A stretch of 64,000 nt of DNA from Lactuca virosa (lineage: Eukaryota > Streptophyta > Magnoliopsida > Asterales > Asteraceae): NCBI GenBank assembly GCA_928212115.1, contig CAKMRJ010005634.1, forward strand, positions 174,345,194 through 174,409,193, read 5' to 3'. Shown here in pieces: positions 1 to 10,479 of the stretch. The position numbers were made by a program, and so were the translations under genes. Each line of letters begins with the position of its first letter. Position 1 is the stretch's first letter. The notes under the pieces are model-generated. The model was not told the DNA's origin and did not search any database. It was given only the letters and a program-made list of their open reading frames with translations.

Positions 1-296
1 GCCGATTTCATGAAGTGTTTCATTTCTCTCTAAGTTATTCCAAGTGCATTTGATGTTGTGTGAACCATTTGAGGTGTCACACTTGAGGCACTAGGCTCTT
101 AAGCTCCATGGAATCAAGCTACATCAAAATGTATGTCTTCTAACTTGCTTTATTACATATGAATCAATCTTTTGTATGCTAGTTAGGATAATACCTTGGA
201 ATATTCATATTTGCATGTATAATAGAGAAAACTTAGATCCAAGGTATTTAGGGTTGCATGTACACTTAGGAGTGTTAGAATGCTCAAAACCCTTCA
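1..296 (+). repeat. Copia-1 5' LTR, right part only
   Basis: The sequence matches 20864-21159 and ends in CCCTTCA directly before the primer binding site. The U3 and TATA part lies left of the window. The few differences from the right LTR indicate moderate age. Confidence 0.85.
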
Positions 297-297
297 G

Positions 298-309
298 TGG
301 CATCAGAGC
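298..309 (+). other. Copia-1 primer binding site
   Basis: TGGCATCAGAGC lies one base after the LTR end. It matches the usual TGGTATCAGAGC complement of initiator-Met tRNA with one substitution. The sibling copy at 61520 has the canonical form. Confidence 0.8.
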
Positions 310-635
310 CTAGGCTTGTTTTCTTGTTATACTTGCTTAAATTGTTGAAAATTCGAAGTGTTTTGTTGTCTGGATTGTAACATCCCAATTTCCAAGCCCA
401 AATTTTCATTTTTAATTAAGTAATTCTCAACATAGTTTACCAAAACATTTCCCATGTCATATCATTTGCAAGCAAAATATAGCAATGTGTCTGAAAATCA
501 TAATGTCAAAGTAAAATCAATCAGAGTACAATCCCAGAAAACTCCATGCGGAAATCATGTGTGTGTGTGTGATGCGCTTCTACACCGCCGGCTCCTTCCC
601 CTTAGACGAAGAGGTACCTGAAACCAAAACTAAAA

Positions 636-1192
636 CTGTAAGCACAAAGCTAAGTGAGTTCCCCCATCGTACCGCATACCATACAATCACATAACATACA
701 TATACTGTCAGGCATATCTGGGTGCCCGACCTACCCCTTCGGTCCTCTCGACCGGATACCGCCTAGCATATCCGGGTGCTGGCCTCCCCTTCGGTCCTCT
801 CGACCGGATACTGCCTAGCATATCTGGGTGTTGGCATCTCCTTCGGTTCTCTCGACCGGATACTGCCTAGCATATCTGGGTGCTGGCCTCCCCTTCGGTC
901 CTCTCGACCGGATACTGGGGACTATTTCACCCCACTACTACTACCACATAACATGTAACACATAATCATATTCTATCTAGCATGACTAGGTATGACTACC
1001 CCCTTCGGCCCTATCGACCGGAAATCTTGGGGACTATCTCCCTTACTGCTAACATCATATCATACTAACACAGAACATAACAGGTAGTAGCAAACCTAGA
1101 TGAATATCACAAAGACAATCATCTATCATACAACTCCTACTGGTGGGCCGGCATTATGTCCGTAGACCCACCGCTACTGGAAGGTAACTCAC
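636..1192 (-). other. putative intron inside Gypsy LTR
   Basis: On the minus strand CGTTCGAG|GTGAGTTA at 1192 is a near-perfect 5' splice site and GTGCTTACAG ending at 636 is a good 3' splice site, 557 nt apart. The other LTR has the same pair at 13399 and 12844. An unrelated solo LTR has it at 37927 and 37391. The LTR at 60482 keeps the acceptor (60674). The interval holds tandem hairpin repeats. Splicing is inferred; no transcript is available. Confidence 0.4.
712..925. repeat. 52-bp tandem repeat in Gypsy LTR
   Basis: About four copies of a 52-54 bp unit start at 712, 766, 818 and 870. Each contains CTTCGGTCCTCTCGACCGG, in which CGGTC pairs with GACCG around a five-base loop. The same array lies at about 12918-13130 in the other LTR. 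A degenerate fifth copy follows near 1000. Confidence 0.85.
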
Positions 1193-1356
1193 CTCGAACG
1201 AGTAGCTGCTGATAATCTGCGCGGGAAGTCTCTGTCTGCTGCTGCTCCGGAAATCCTCCGGCTTCTGTGAACTGCAAATGATGCACCAAACTCGAATCCT
1301 TCAGTTTCCTCTTGATCCTTCTATGCTCTTCCTTCTTCCTTGTGGTCAAAACCAAC

Positions 1357-2243
1357 TTATGATATATGGTCCACTAGCATGGCCCAAACTGCTCTAGCGT
1401 GCCAGCCTAGCCTGGCACGCTTCTGCCAGCCTTGCCTGGCGTTCTCCTGCCAACCTTGCTGGGGACTCCCTTGTCAGCCTCGCTGGAGACTCTCCTGTTG
1501 GTTTATATGACTAGTTCCAGTCCGATGTCATTGGTCGCGTACCAATAACACCAGACTGGGGGGACTTGATGATATATGGTCCATTGGCATGGCCTAGACT
1601 GCTCCAGCGCGCCAGCCTGGCCTGGCGCGCTCCTGCCAGCCCTGCCTGGCGTTCCCTTGCGAGCGTTGCTGGGGACTCCCTTGCCAGCCCTGCTGGGGAC
1701 TCTCCTTCCTGCCCGGCCAGGCGCTCCCTCGCCTGGCACTCCCTTGCCATCCCTTCCTGGTGCGCGCCCGCCAGCCCTGCCTGGGGCGCGCCCGCCAGCC
1801 CTGCCCAGCGCCTCCGGGCGGCCTTGCCCAGCTCCTTGCTAGTTGGGCCTGAATTGGGCTAGCCCAAGTCCTGCCCCAATTCCCCTTGACCTAATTGTCC
1901 ACTATAAATAGAATAGTGCCTCCTCCTTGGAGGAGGACTCTCTCTCCCAAGTGGTTCAGCCGCCACTAGACCTTCCCCATGGCTCAGCCGCCACACTATA
2001 CTCCGGCTGGGTGGCTCAGCCGCCACCCGCCGCCGTCAGCCACCATACACCACCACTAGCACCAAGATGGTTCCCTCCAGCTATGGAGAACCATCTCAGA
2101 TCTTCTAGCTAATCTAACTTGACCGTCGGAGTCCGCTCCCGGGGCACAGTCCCTGGGACGGCTCTAACGACTTTGCACTGTGATGTCCAGATCTCCGCCG
2201 CAGCAGAAGACCAGAAGGCTTGCCGGAGGTCGATGTCGCATCA
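1357..2243 (+). repeat. LARD 5' LTR
   Basis: It starts TTATGATATATGG, where the other copy has TGATGATATATGG, and ends GTCGCATCA. A tandem partial duplication lies inside: bases 1501-1566 copy the purine-tract region, then the LTR start repeats at about 1567. A GC-rich stretch at 1600-1840 is built from GCCAGCC/TGGCGCGC units. TATAAATA at 1902-1909 is the likely promoter. This copy has about 25 bases of the GC repeat that the 3' LTR lacks. Confidence 0.85.
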
Positions 2244-2245
2244 TT

Positions 2246-2267
2246 TGGCGCCATCCCGGACTCGAAC
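2246..2267 (+). other. LARD primer binding site
   Basis: TGGCGCCATCCCGGACTCG begins two bases after the LTR. Its complement reads as a tRNA 3' end with a T-arm (GTTCGAGTCC) and CCA. The tRNA is not initiator Met; a discriminator G is implied. I cannot name the isoacceptor with certainty. Confidence 0.65.
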
Positions 2268-2289
2268 GAGCAGCCATCATCTCGTTCTT

Positions 2290-2630
2290 TCCTAGATCTG
2301 TTCAGATCTGATGTGCTTCAGCTCAGGTGTGACCAGATCTGTTAATGTTTAGCATCATTTGGTTCAGATCCGCTTGGTTCTTGCCAAGATCTGTCCAGAT
2401 GCTTTAGTTTTTTTCTAAGATTTGTTCAGATCTGATGTATCCTCATCTAAGGTTTGCTCAGATCTGTCCATTTCTACATTCCTTAGTTCAGATTCGTTTG
2501 GATTTTGGCAAAGATCTACCTAGATCTGAATAGTATGCTTCACATCTTTGGATCTGATGACTTTTTCTTCAGATATGTAAATCTACTTCATTTTTAGCTC
2601 AGATCTCTAGATCTGAAGGTTTTTGTTCAC
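2290..2630. repeat. AGATCTG motif array in LARD leader
   Basis: At least ten copies of AGATCT, most of them in CAGATCTG context, occur irregularly between 2290 and 2630, just downstream of the primer site, with a further copy near 2916. The spacing is not constant, so this is not a simple tandem repeat. Confidence 0.75.
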
Positions 2631-2639
2631 TTAATCATC

Positions 2640-5600
2640 TCTCAAGTTTTAAAAACATCAATTCAAACCCGTTTTTACTTGTATTTTTGGGGAGAGAAGA
2701 GGTTTTTTCGACCATTTCTCCATCTTTGTTCATATTTTGGTGTTTATCCAAGTAACTTGAGAGGGGAAGAAAATTTTCGTGATTTCTTACTTTATTTTCA
2801 GTTTATGTTACAAAAAATGACCTTCAGTTTATGATTTTCTTTGCAAAGCTTCTCTGAAGTAGTCTATTTAGTGTTTTCTCTAAAAAAGATTAGAGATAGA
2901 GAATGAAAATTGTTCCAGATCTGTTTCTTGCTCATATCTTCATAGCTTGTTGAGCAAGCTGAAAAGTAAAAAAGGTTTCGTGAGGAAGAAACCCCTTTTT
3001 AGACCCGTTTTTTGTTTATTTGTCGGAGGATTGTTGAGCAATTTCAGAAAAAAAAAAAAAAAAATTTTATGAGTTTTTACTTCATTTTCTGTTTATATGA
3101 TACAGAAAAACGATTTTAGCTTAGATTTTCTGTAAAGAACTTCAATTCCTGAAGCATTTATTTGTACATACAGCTGTGTTGCTTGTACATTTTACAAAAC
3201 TCTTCAAAAAAAAAAGAGAAGGGTGGAGAAGTTTTGATGGGTCTTAACCCACCCTTAGTTCATAGCTTTTCAGAAACTTCATTTAATTTATGCCTTTCCA
3301 TTTATCTTCGGTAGTTTTGAAAAGCAAGAGAATTCTTATGAGTTTTTACCATCTTTCAGATGTCATATCATCAAAGGAATATTTCAGTAATAAGTCTAAA
3401 TGCACAAATCTATTTAAGTTGTGCTGTAATTTTTGCACATTTCAAAGGGTAAAAATTACTTCTACCCTATAGCTTTACCATTTTGGTTAATGGTTTTCAA
3501 AAAAAAAAAAAAAAAAAGTCGTGCGTGTTTTTATTGCAAGATACATCTCATTATCTTTTACCACACTAAAAAAAAATACAAATTACCATATCACTTCCAC
3601 ATTTTACAGCACAAGAAATAGTATAAAAAAAGAGAGAAATAGTTGGTGTTTCTTTTCAGTCAACAGAGCCAAAAAAGAAAAAAAAAGGAGGGGTAGTACG
3701 GGTGTATACAATATACTGTGTACACTAAAAACCAAATGACAAAAGCATTTTCGGGTGGGACCACCTGGTCCAATTCTCGATACACAAAGTCAAAACTATA
3801 GCTTTGCCCGACATTTGCTGCTACTCTCCAAATATAAAAAGGCGTGCGGTCCCTACACGGTCAAAAAGCTAGTAGAAAGTCAAGAGGTGGAGCCGACCTG
3901 ATCCATCCCTTCCATGGAACACCCAGTCGGTGATTTTAATCAGTCCATCACCGGCCGACTGTCGTTAAGTGACCACGGAAGCCCTAGCAGTGACGAAAGT
4001 GTTGCTCCGACCTACTTTATGTTCGATGACTTCCAATCACCCTCTTCTGTGTTTAATTAATAGCCGCCCACCAGAGCCAGGGCACCACCAAATCGCCTGC
4101 ATCCACCGGATCCCACCTGGCCTCCTTCTCGTCGCAGACAAGAGCCACTCAGTTAACCCAGTCGACGGACATCTTCAACAAGCCATAATTCCCGTCGCCG
4201 GGAAATGAAGCCAACACATCACCAATCAATTTCAGCTCAATCAAGCATCGCCATCATCAAGGGGGAGAAGGGTCGTCGGTACCATCCTCGCATCGCAAGC
4301 CATCTCCAAGCGAGGGTATAGCAGACCTGTACAGCCAAACCAAAAGCCCCAATCTCCTTCTACAAGCCACGATTTCCAATAACGAAAATGGAGAGTAGTC
4401 TCCGGTAGCTGAACGACCACCACCAGCTGGAGTCACATTACCAGTCAAATCACCACCGGTATCGATCGGCGGCCACAGTTCCTTGAGCCGCCGCCGCTCC
4501 AGTCTGCACCGCCGATGGTCCGAACCCGGGTACAACCAATCGCCACCTCCGAGCAAATGTCGTTGACGAGAGAAGTTAAACCACAGTCGCCTTCAACGAA
4601 CGACCCAACAGATCGATTTCGCCTGAAATCACGTTGTTGTTCCAACATTCCTTCCCAGTCGATAACTCTCAGACGAAAGACCACCAAGGTCGTCGTGGAC
4701 CTTCAACCGTCGCGCCCCTGTGACCAATTAACCACCACATCCTCTTAGCGACTGATAGCCTTCAACTGAAGACCATCGGATCTGGCGCTGCCGGCGAACT
4801 CGCAGCCCCGATTTTCCTCCATATCCGGCGAGTTCCGAAGAAGAGGGCGCCATCTCCAGTCGTGCATTTTATTTTGGGATCGTGACAAGTGATGCTAGGG
4901 TTCAGTTTGATCCGCACATACAACAAAAAAAGATAGGAAGGAGCTGGGCTGGTAACCTATAAATGGGCTAACATTTATTGGGCCGTTTTCTCATATGGTC
5001 TCATATCATTGGGCTGCCAGAATTCATTTATGTTCTTGGGCTATTCCACCAACAGAAAAAATACCCAATTTTACAAAAAAAAAAAAAAAACTACTCAGTA
5101 CTCATGTCCTACATTCCCGCTCAGCAAAAATGTTTTCAGAATATACATCGCGGGCCGATGCTTTCAAACAAAAAATATAGAGTATGTGGGCTTACAACTC
5201 CATACACCCTAATGGGCTGCACGTGGACTATAGCACCTTATTTGAGTTTCCCATATACTTCAACATTGGGGCTGCCTTAAAGGATTAAATGACACAAATT
5301 TTTCAAGAATAAATTGGCCTATCAGTCTTAAGTAATATGACCTCGTCCAACATAATTCGATTTTAGAAGATGTTTTATAGTCCAATCTACTCGGAACTTT
5401 CCAAAAAAAAAAAATCAAAGCTCGTACGCTCCAGTCCAGTCAACCTACATCCGATTCTAGAAGATGCGATCCAACTCGGCATTCAAAAAAAAAAAGAAGA
5501 AGAAGAAGAGGGGAGGGGAAAAAGTAGTATGCTACTACTACTTGCAAAGTGTCTCGAGATGATCGTGACAGAAAATCCGAATCGATTTATGGTTTCAAGG

Positions 5601-5880
5601 AAAACATACTAACGATTAGATTTGGTTATGTTGGCCTTTCAGATAATCGCTCCAGCGTCGCGGCACTCAGAGCACGCCAACAACAAACTCACGGAGCAAA
5701 GCTCGACCCATAAAATATTTACAGGGGACTTGCGAAGTGTGCACCGCTGACCAGTCACTCAAAGTTCCCATCTAGCGGACATAGAAATATAACTCCCCAC
5801 CCAGTGTTGGCTACGGGTCTCGTCCCTCTCGCTGGGGCGCGCGCGCGACGCTCAGAGCGTCTATTTCTATGAACAACTTT
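2640..5880. other. LARD interior, non-coding
   Basis: This stretch has many A-runs and T-rich segments up to about 3700. A more GC-balanced, gene-like part follows at about 3880-4870 with CCGCC/CCACCGG composition. Short frames exist on both strands but none shows a domain, codon structure or conserved start. It could include a captured 5'UTR, but I recognise no gene. Confidence 0.5.
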
Positions 5881-5905
5881 CAGCTGTGACTGGAACGCGG
5901 GAATC

Positions 5906-6235
5906 ATGGACCAAGTACGTTGTATCTATTTACAGACTTCGGAGCTCGACAACAATCTCAGAGACTATATGGCAAGGTTATGCCTCCTAGCTACCCCGAC
6001 CCGACATTTTATCGACATCAGTATCATGCAATGCTCTTTAGCAGCCTCGGTCTGCATGATCGCAGCAACAGTTATGCTGCATCTCACCGACCGGCTCGCA
6101 CTCCTCTCAATGAAGGAGTATCCATGTCAGCTCAGGATACATAAGCAATGTTTGGCTCACCGCACAACCCCACAGCTCTCGTGGGCGAGGTTCGGTCATT
6201 CTCTCTATTATTTAATGCTTTGGTGCTTTATCTAG
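5906..6235 (+). other. unrecognised open frame in LARD interior
   Basis: Two overlapping plus-strand frames (109 codons from 5906, and 74 codons at 5920-6144 that read on past one stop) cover a segment whose composition looks more coding than its surroundings. The second frame includes FYRHQYHAML and SYAASHRPARTPLNEG. No family is recognised. It may be a decayed remnant of a retroelement 3' frame or chance. Confidence 0.25.
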
Positions 6236-6345
6236 TCCGATCCGATTGTTAGCAACCCAATCGCATCAGACTAGGGGGACTTGACGACGCACAGTTTATA
6301 TGACTAGTTCCAGTCCGATGTCATTGGCCGTATACCAATAACACC

Positions 6346-6359
6346 AGACTGGGGGGACT
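6346..6359 (+). other. LARD polypurine tract
   Basis: AGACTGGGGGGACT lies directly before the 3' LTR start. Near copies occur at about 6269 and, inside both LTRs, at about 1553 and 6556. Confidence 0.75.
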
Positions 6360-7221
6360 TGATGATATATGGTCCACTAGCATGGCCCAGACTGCTCTAG
6401 CGTGCCAGCCTAGCCTGGCGCGCTCCTGCCAGCCTTGCCTGGCGTTCTCCTGCCAACCTTGTTGGGGACTCCCTTGTCAGCCTCGCTGGGGACTCTCCTG
6501 TTGGTTTATATGACTAGTTCCAGTCCGATGTCATTGGTCGCATACCAATAACACCAGACTGGGGGGACTTGATGATATATGGTCCATTGGCATGGCCTAG
6601 ACTGCTCCAGCGCGCCAGCCTGGCCTGGCGCGCTCCTGCCAGCCCTGCCTGGCGTTCCCTTGCGAGCCTTGCTGGGGACTCCCTTGCCAGCCCTGCTGGG
6701 GACTCTCCTTCCTGCCCGGCCAGGCGCTCCCTCGCCTGGCACTCCCTTGCCATCCCTTCCTGGTGCGCGCCCGCCAGCCCGCCCGACGCCTCCGGGCGGC
6801 CTTGCCCAGCTCCTTGCTAGTTGGGCCTGAATTGGGCTAGCCCAAGGTCTGCCCCAATTCCCCTTGACCTAATTGTCCACTATAAATAGAATAGTGCCTC
6901 CTCCTTGGAGGAGGACTCTCTCTCCCAAGTGGTTCAGCCGCCACTAGACCTTCCCCATGGCTCAGCCGCCACACTATACTCCGGTCGGGTGGCTCATCCG
7001 CCACCCGCCACCGTCAGCCACCATACACCACCACTAGCACCAAGATGGTTCCCTCCAGCTATGGAGAACCATCTCAGATCTTCTAGTTGATCTAACTTGA
7101 CCGTCGGAGTCCGCTCCCGGGGCACAGTCCCTGGGACGGCTCTAACGACTTTGCACTGTGATGTCCAGATCTCCGCCGCAGCAGAAGACCAGAAGGGTCG
7201 CCGGAGGTCGATGTCGCATCA
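6360..7221 (+). repeat. LARD 3' LTR
   Basis: It starts TGATGATATATGG and ends GTCGCATCA at the CCCAC target duplication. It is colinear with 1357-2243, including the internal purine-tract duplication near 6505-6570. One GC-rich repeat unit is missing near 6780. Confidence 0.88.
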
Positions 7222-7534
7222 CCCACAAAAATCACTCAAAAGCCTTAGATCTTGCACCAAAACACTTAGGGTTTGCTATGGAGGGTTTCTGGGAGCAATC
7301 GGGACGAGTGGGGGCTGAATGAGATGATTAAATAGGGTGCAAACCCTTAGATTAGGGTTTTTGTCCAGACAGAGCCTACTCGTCGAGTCTAGGACCCGAA
7401 TCGACGAGTCCCATACTTAAATACCGCGTCCCATCCCGCTTCTACTCGGCGAGTTGGGCCTTCAACTCGCCGAGTCACAGGCCAAAAATGCAAAATTACT
7501 TAAATGAAATACATACCAGGAACCAGGTGCTACA

Positions 7535-7550
7535 AATTTCCCCCACTTAT
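7535..7550 (-). other. Gypsy polypurine tract
   Basis: On the minus strand ATAAGTGGGGGAAATT abuts the 3' LTR start. It lies one base past the pol stop codon (7552-7554). Confidence 0.85.
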
Positions 7551-7551
7551 T

Positions 7552-8835
7552 TCAGACTTTGTCCTCGAAGTCTGCTGCTCGTTCCTGGAACAGCTCTGGG
7601 TAATGCTCCATCATCTCATCCACCGGCTCCCAAGTCCATTCCGAGCCCTTCCGGTGCTGCCATTGCACCTTCACGAGCTCTACCCTCTTGTTCCTCAGAT
7701 CCTTCGACTTCCGGTCGAGGATTGATACAGGTCGCTCGATGTAATTCAGACTGTCATCGACCTGAATGTCCTCAAAGGGTACCACTGCTGAGTCGTCCAC
7801 CAGGCACTTCCGCAGCTAGGAGACGTGGAAAGTGTTGTGGATCTGGCCGAGTTCGGCTGGCAGATCCAACCTGTACGCCACCTTGCCCACCCGGGCTAAA
7901 ACCCTGAACGGTCCATTATACCTGGGGCCTAACTTGCCCCGCTTCCTAAATCGGATGACGCCTTTCCATGGCGACACCTTCAGGAGAACCATATCCCCGA
8001 CCTTGTCGGCATAACTTTTCTGCCGACTCTGAGCAGTCTGAAGCCTGCTCCGGACCTGCTGAATCCTCTCCGTCGTCTTGAGCACCACTTCGGTGCTCCC
8101 CATGACCCTCTGGCCAACCTCACCCCAGCATATCGGGGTCCTGCACTTCCTCCCGTACAACATCTCGAAGGGAGGACGATCGATACTCGTGTGATAGTTG
8201 TTGTTATAGGAGAACTCTGCCAATGGAAGGTAGGTATCACATCTACCTCCGAAGTCTAACACGCATGCCCGCAGCATATCCTCCAGAGTCTGGATGGTCC
8301 GCTCGCTCTGACCATCCGTCTGCGGGTGAAAGGCGGTGCTAAAATGCAGACGAGTACCCAGCTCGTCATGAAACTTCTTCCAAAACCTGGAAGTGAACCG
8401 CACATCCCTGTCTGAAATCACCAAAACTGGCACCCCATGCCGCGCCACCACCTCCCTAATGTAGATGTCAGCCAACTTCTCGGCCGAGATGCTCTCCTGA
8501 ATTGGAATAAAATGGGCGCTCTTGGTCAATCGATCGACGATGACCCAAATCGAATCCACTCCCCGCGCGGTCCTGGGAAGCTTTGTGATAAAATCCATCG
8601 TGATGTCTTCCCATTTCCACAGCGGGATATCCAACGGCTGCATCTTGCCGTGTGGTCTCTGATGCTCGACCTTGACCTTCCTGCAGGTCAAGCACCACTC
8701 CACGTACCATGCCACATCCTGCTTCATGCAGGGCCACCAATAGTTCAGACGAAGATCCCTATACATCTTCGTCGCCCCGGGATGAATGGAGAATCAAGAT
8801 TTGTGCGCCTCCTCCATCAGAACCTGGCGCACACC
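7552..8835 (-). pseudogene. Gypsy integrase and chromodomain, broken
   Basis: The reading frame gives the H2C2 zinc region (IHPGATK ... CLTCRK), then the DDE core: Asp in TMDFITKLP, Asp in VISDRDVRF, Glu in QTDGQSERT. A GPFxVL-type C-terminal fold follows (LGPRYNGPF). The C-terminus has a chromodomain (VSILDRKSKDLRN ... WTWEP). Two in-frame stops break it: one at 8794-8796 just before the zinc region and one at 7816-7818 between integrase and chromodomain. All three DDE residues remain. The chromodomain is known to guide chromoviruses to particular chromatin. This copy is inactive unless it is read through or complemented. Confidence 0.9.
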
Positions 8836-9560
8836 CCCGTGGTACGGCACCCACACCCTGCGGTGGAGGGTCAACAGCCCTCGGCTATCATAATCGAAGG
8901 AGGAAGCCTGGCCTACAATCCGCTCACTCTTCCGATGTTCCTCCTTCATGGCCTCCTGCTGGGCCTCTCGAATCTGCTCCAACAGTGGAGTAACCACGGT
9001 CATCCTCATGCAGGTATCCCTGATCGGCGCTGCCTTGCGGCTAAGCGCGTCAGCCACAACGTTGGCCTTCCCCGGGTGGTAGAGGATCTCACAATCATAA
9101 TCCTTTACCACATCAAGCCACCGACGCTGCCTCATATTTAGATTTGGCTGGTCCATGAGATACCTCAGGCTCTTGTGGTCCGTGTAAATGGTACAAAGGA
9201 CCCCATAGAGGTAATGACGCCAAATCTTGACGGCGAACACAACAGCCCCCAGCTCCAAATCATGCATCGGGTAGTTCGCCTCGTGAGGCTTCAGCTGCCT
9301 CGAAGCGTAGGCGATGACATGCCCTCTCTGCATCAATACCGCGCCCAAACCTGAAATAGACGCGTCGCAGTACACAACAAAATCCTCTACGCCCTCTGGC
9401 AGGGCTAAGATCGGCGCCTCGCACAACCTCTGCCTTAGTGTCTCAAACGCTGCCTGCTGCTCAGGCCCCCAACGAAAGACTACGGCCTTCTTCTTCAGCC
9501 GCGTCAAGGGTATGGCTATCTTGGAGAAATCCTGGATGAAATCCTGAACGCAGATCAATC
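8794..9560 (-). pseudogene. Gypsy RT tail and RNase H
   Basis: Starting at the deletion junction near 9546 the frame reads IQDFSKIAIPLTRL, the post-RT linker, then RNase H: Asp in VVYCDASISGLG, a Glu in HDLELGAVVF, and Asp in YTDHKSLRYL, ending near VADALSRKA. These match the usual catalytic positions. The frame differs from that of the upstream RT half, so the deletion was out of frame. Confidence 0.88.
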
Positions 9561-9970
9561 TTGGAGAACCAAGATGCTCCCTGAAGCTGGTCAAAGAGGT
9601 CGTCAATCCTCGGGAGTGGGTAACGGTTCTTCATCGTTACCTTGTTCAGCTCCCGGTAGTCTATGCACATGCGATGTGACCCGTCCTTTTTCTTGACAAA
9701 CATAATCGGGGCTCCCCAAGGCGAACTACTCGGCCTGATGAATCCTTTGTCTAGCAACTCCTGCAGCTGCATAGACAACTCCTGCATCTCGGGAGGAGCC
9801 AACTGATATGGTGCCTTGGCTATCGGAGCCGCACCAGGGACTAGGTCGATCCTGAACTCCACCTGTCGCTCCGGAGGTATCCCAGAAAGCTCCTCTGGGA
9901 ACACATCTGCGTAGTCTCGCACCACCGGAACGTCACTCACCGTCGCCTTACCCGCCTCCCGGGTATCCAT
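9546..9970 (-). pseudogene. Gypsy reverse transcriptase, N-terminal half only
   Basis: VVRDYADVFPEELSG and the fingers segment (SPWGAPIMFVKKKDGSHRMC) lead to KIDLRSGFH, which holds the first catalytic Asp. The sequence then jumps to the linker that normally follows the RT domain. Roughly 130 codons are missing, including the FxDD active-site motif and thumb. Compared with other Gypsy pols the rest is well kept. This element cannot make active reverse transcriptase. Confidence 0.9.
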
Positions 9971-10006
9971 GACATAGGTGACATATCCTGCGCAACCCTG
10001 CTGAAG

Positions 10007-10438
10007 TTAACGCCTAGCCCTCGCTGCCGAACATAAAGCTGGTCCTCGTTGTGGCCTCTCACCCTGAATCACCAACTCTCTCCCACTTGGGGTCCTGATC
10101 CGCACCAACTGTTGCGCGCAGTCGATCACCGCCCCGTTGGGACTTAGCCAATCCATGCCGATAATAACCTTTTTCCCCCGCAAAGGTATGGGAACCAAAT
10201 CTACCAGGTAGCGCTCCTCGAATAATCTCAACACACAATCTCGGAATACCGCTGATGCTCGCACCGATCGATCATCGGCAATCTCTACCTCTAAAGGGCA
10301 ATCCAACATGCCCGAAGACTCGGGAAACCTCTTGCTGAGCACAAGAGAAACAAAAGATCGAGTGGCACCTAAATCAAACAACACCTGAACCGGAACACCA
10401 TTCACATGGAACGATCCTAACATGTATATACCGAGCAT
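10007..10438 (-). pseudogene. Gypsy aspartic protease region
   Basis: The frame contains VLFDLGATRSFVS, where retroviral-type proteases have D-S/T-G-A. The middle residue of the catalytic triad is Leu here, likely a defect. IIGMDWL, the second conserved block, is present. The frame stops at 10007, short of the RT frame. Confidence 0.85.
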
Positions 10439-10479
10439 ATATCAATATTATAAACATCATATAAATGGATCAGAGGGAA

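Larger units (their letters stand above)
1357..7221 (+). mobile_element. Non-coding LTR element (LARD-like), nested in Gypsy LTR
   Basis: Two LTRs of about 0.87 kb (1357-2243 and 6360-7221) enclose 4.1 kb without a retroviral domain. The flanks are CCAAC at 1352-1356 and CCCAC at 7222-7226, a 5-bp duplication with one change. The empty site is visible in the sibling LTR near 13557. The primer site lies at 2246 and the purine tract at 6346, so it reads on the plus strand. Lack of gag-pol implies mobilisation in trans by an autonomous relative, which is not present here. Confidence 0.85.
376..7534 (-). repeat. Gypsy 3' LTR, split by nested element
   Basis: Bases 376-1351 plus 7222-7534 align end to end with the 5' LTR at 12587-13871, with scattered substitutions and small indels. 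Read on the minus strand the LTR starts TGTAGCACCTGG and ends GGGATGTTACA. A TATA-like TATTTAA lies near 7327-7333 on the minus strand, preceded by ACTCGnCGAGT palindromes at 7377-7478. The interruption at 1357-7221 is a non-coding LTR element. Confidence 0.9.

Noticed and set aside
1503..1862. Four overlapping frames with Pro-Ala-Leu-Pro repeats, repeated at 6506-6830
   Set aside because: They arise from the GC-rich tandem words in the LARD LTR and appear on both strands; no start context or homology.
4241..4748. Frames of 60-100 codons on both strands in the LARD interior
   Set aside because: They overlap in opposite directions and show no family motif; composition alone explains their openness.
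8437..9141. 234-codon plus-strand frame opposite the Gypsy pol
   Set aside because: It is the antisense shadow of the integrase and RNase H coding sequence.
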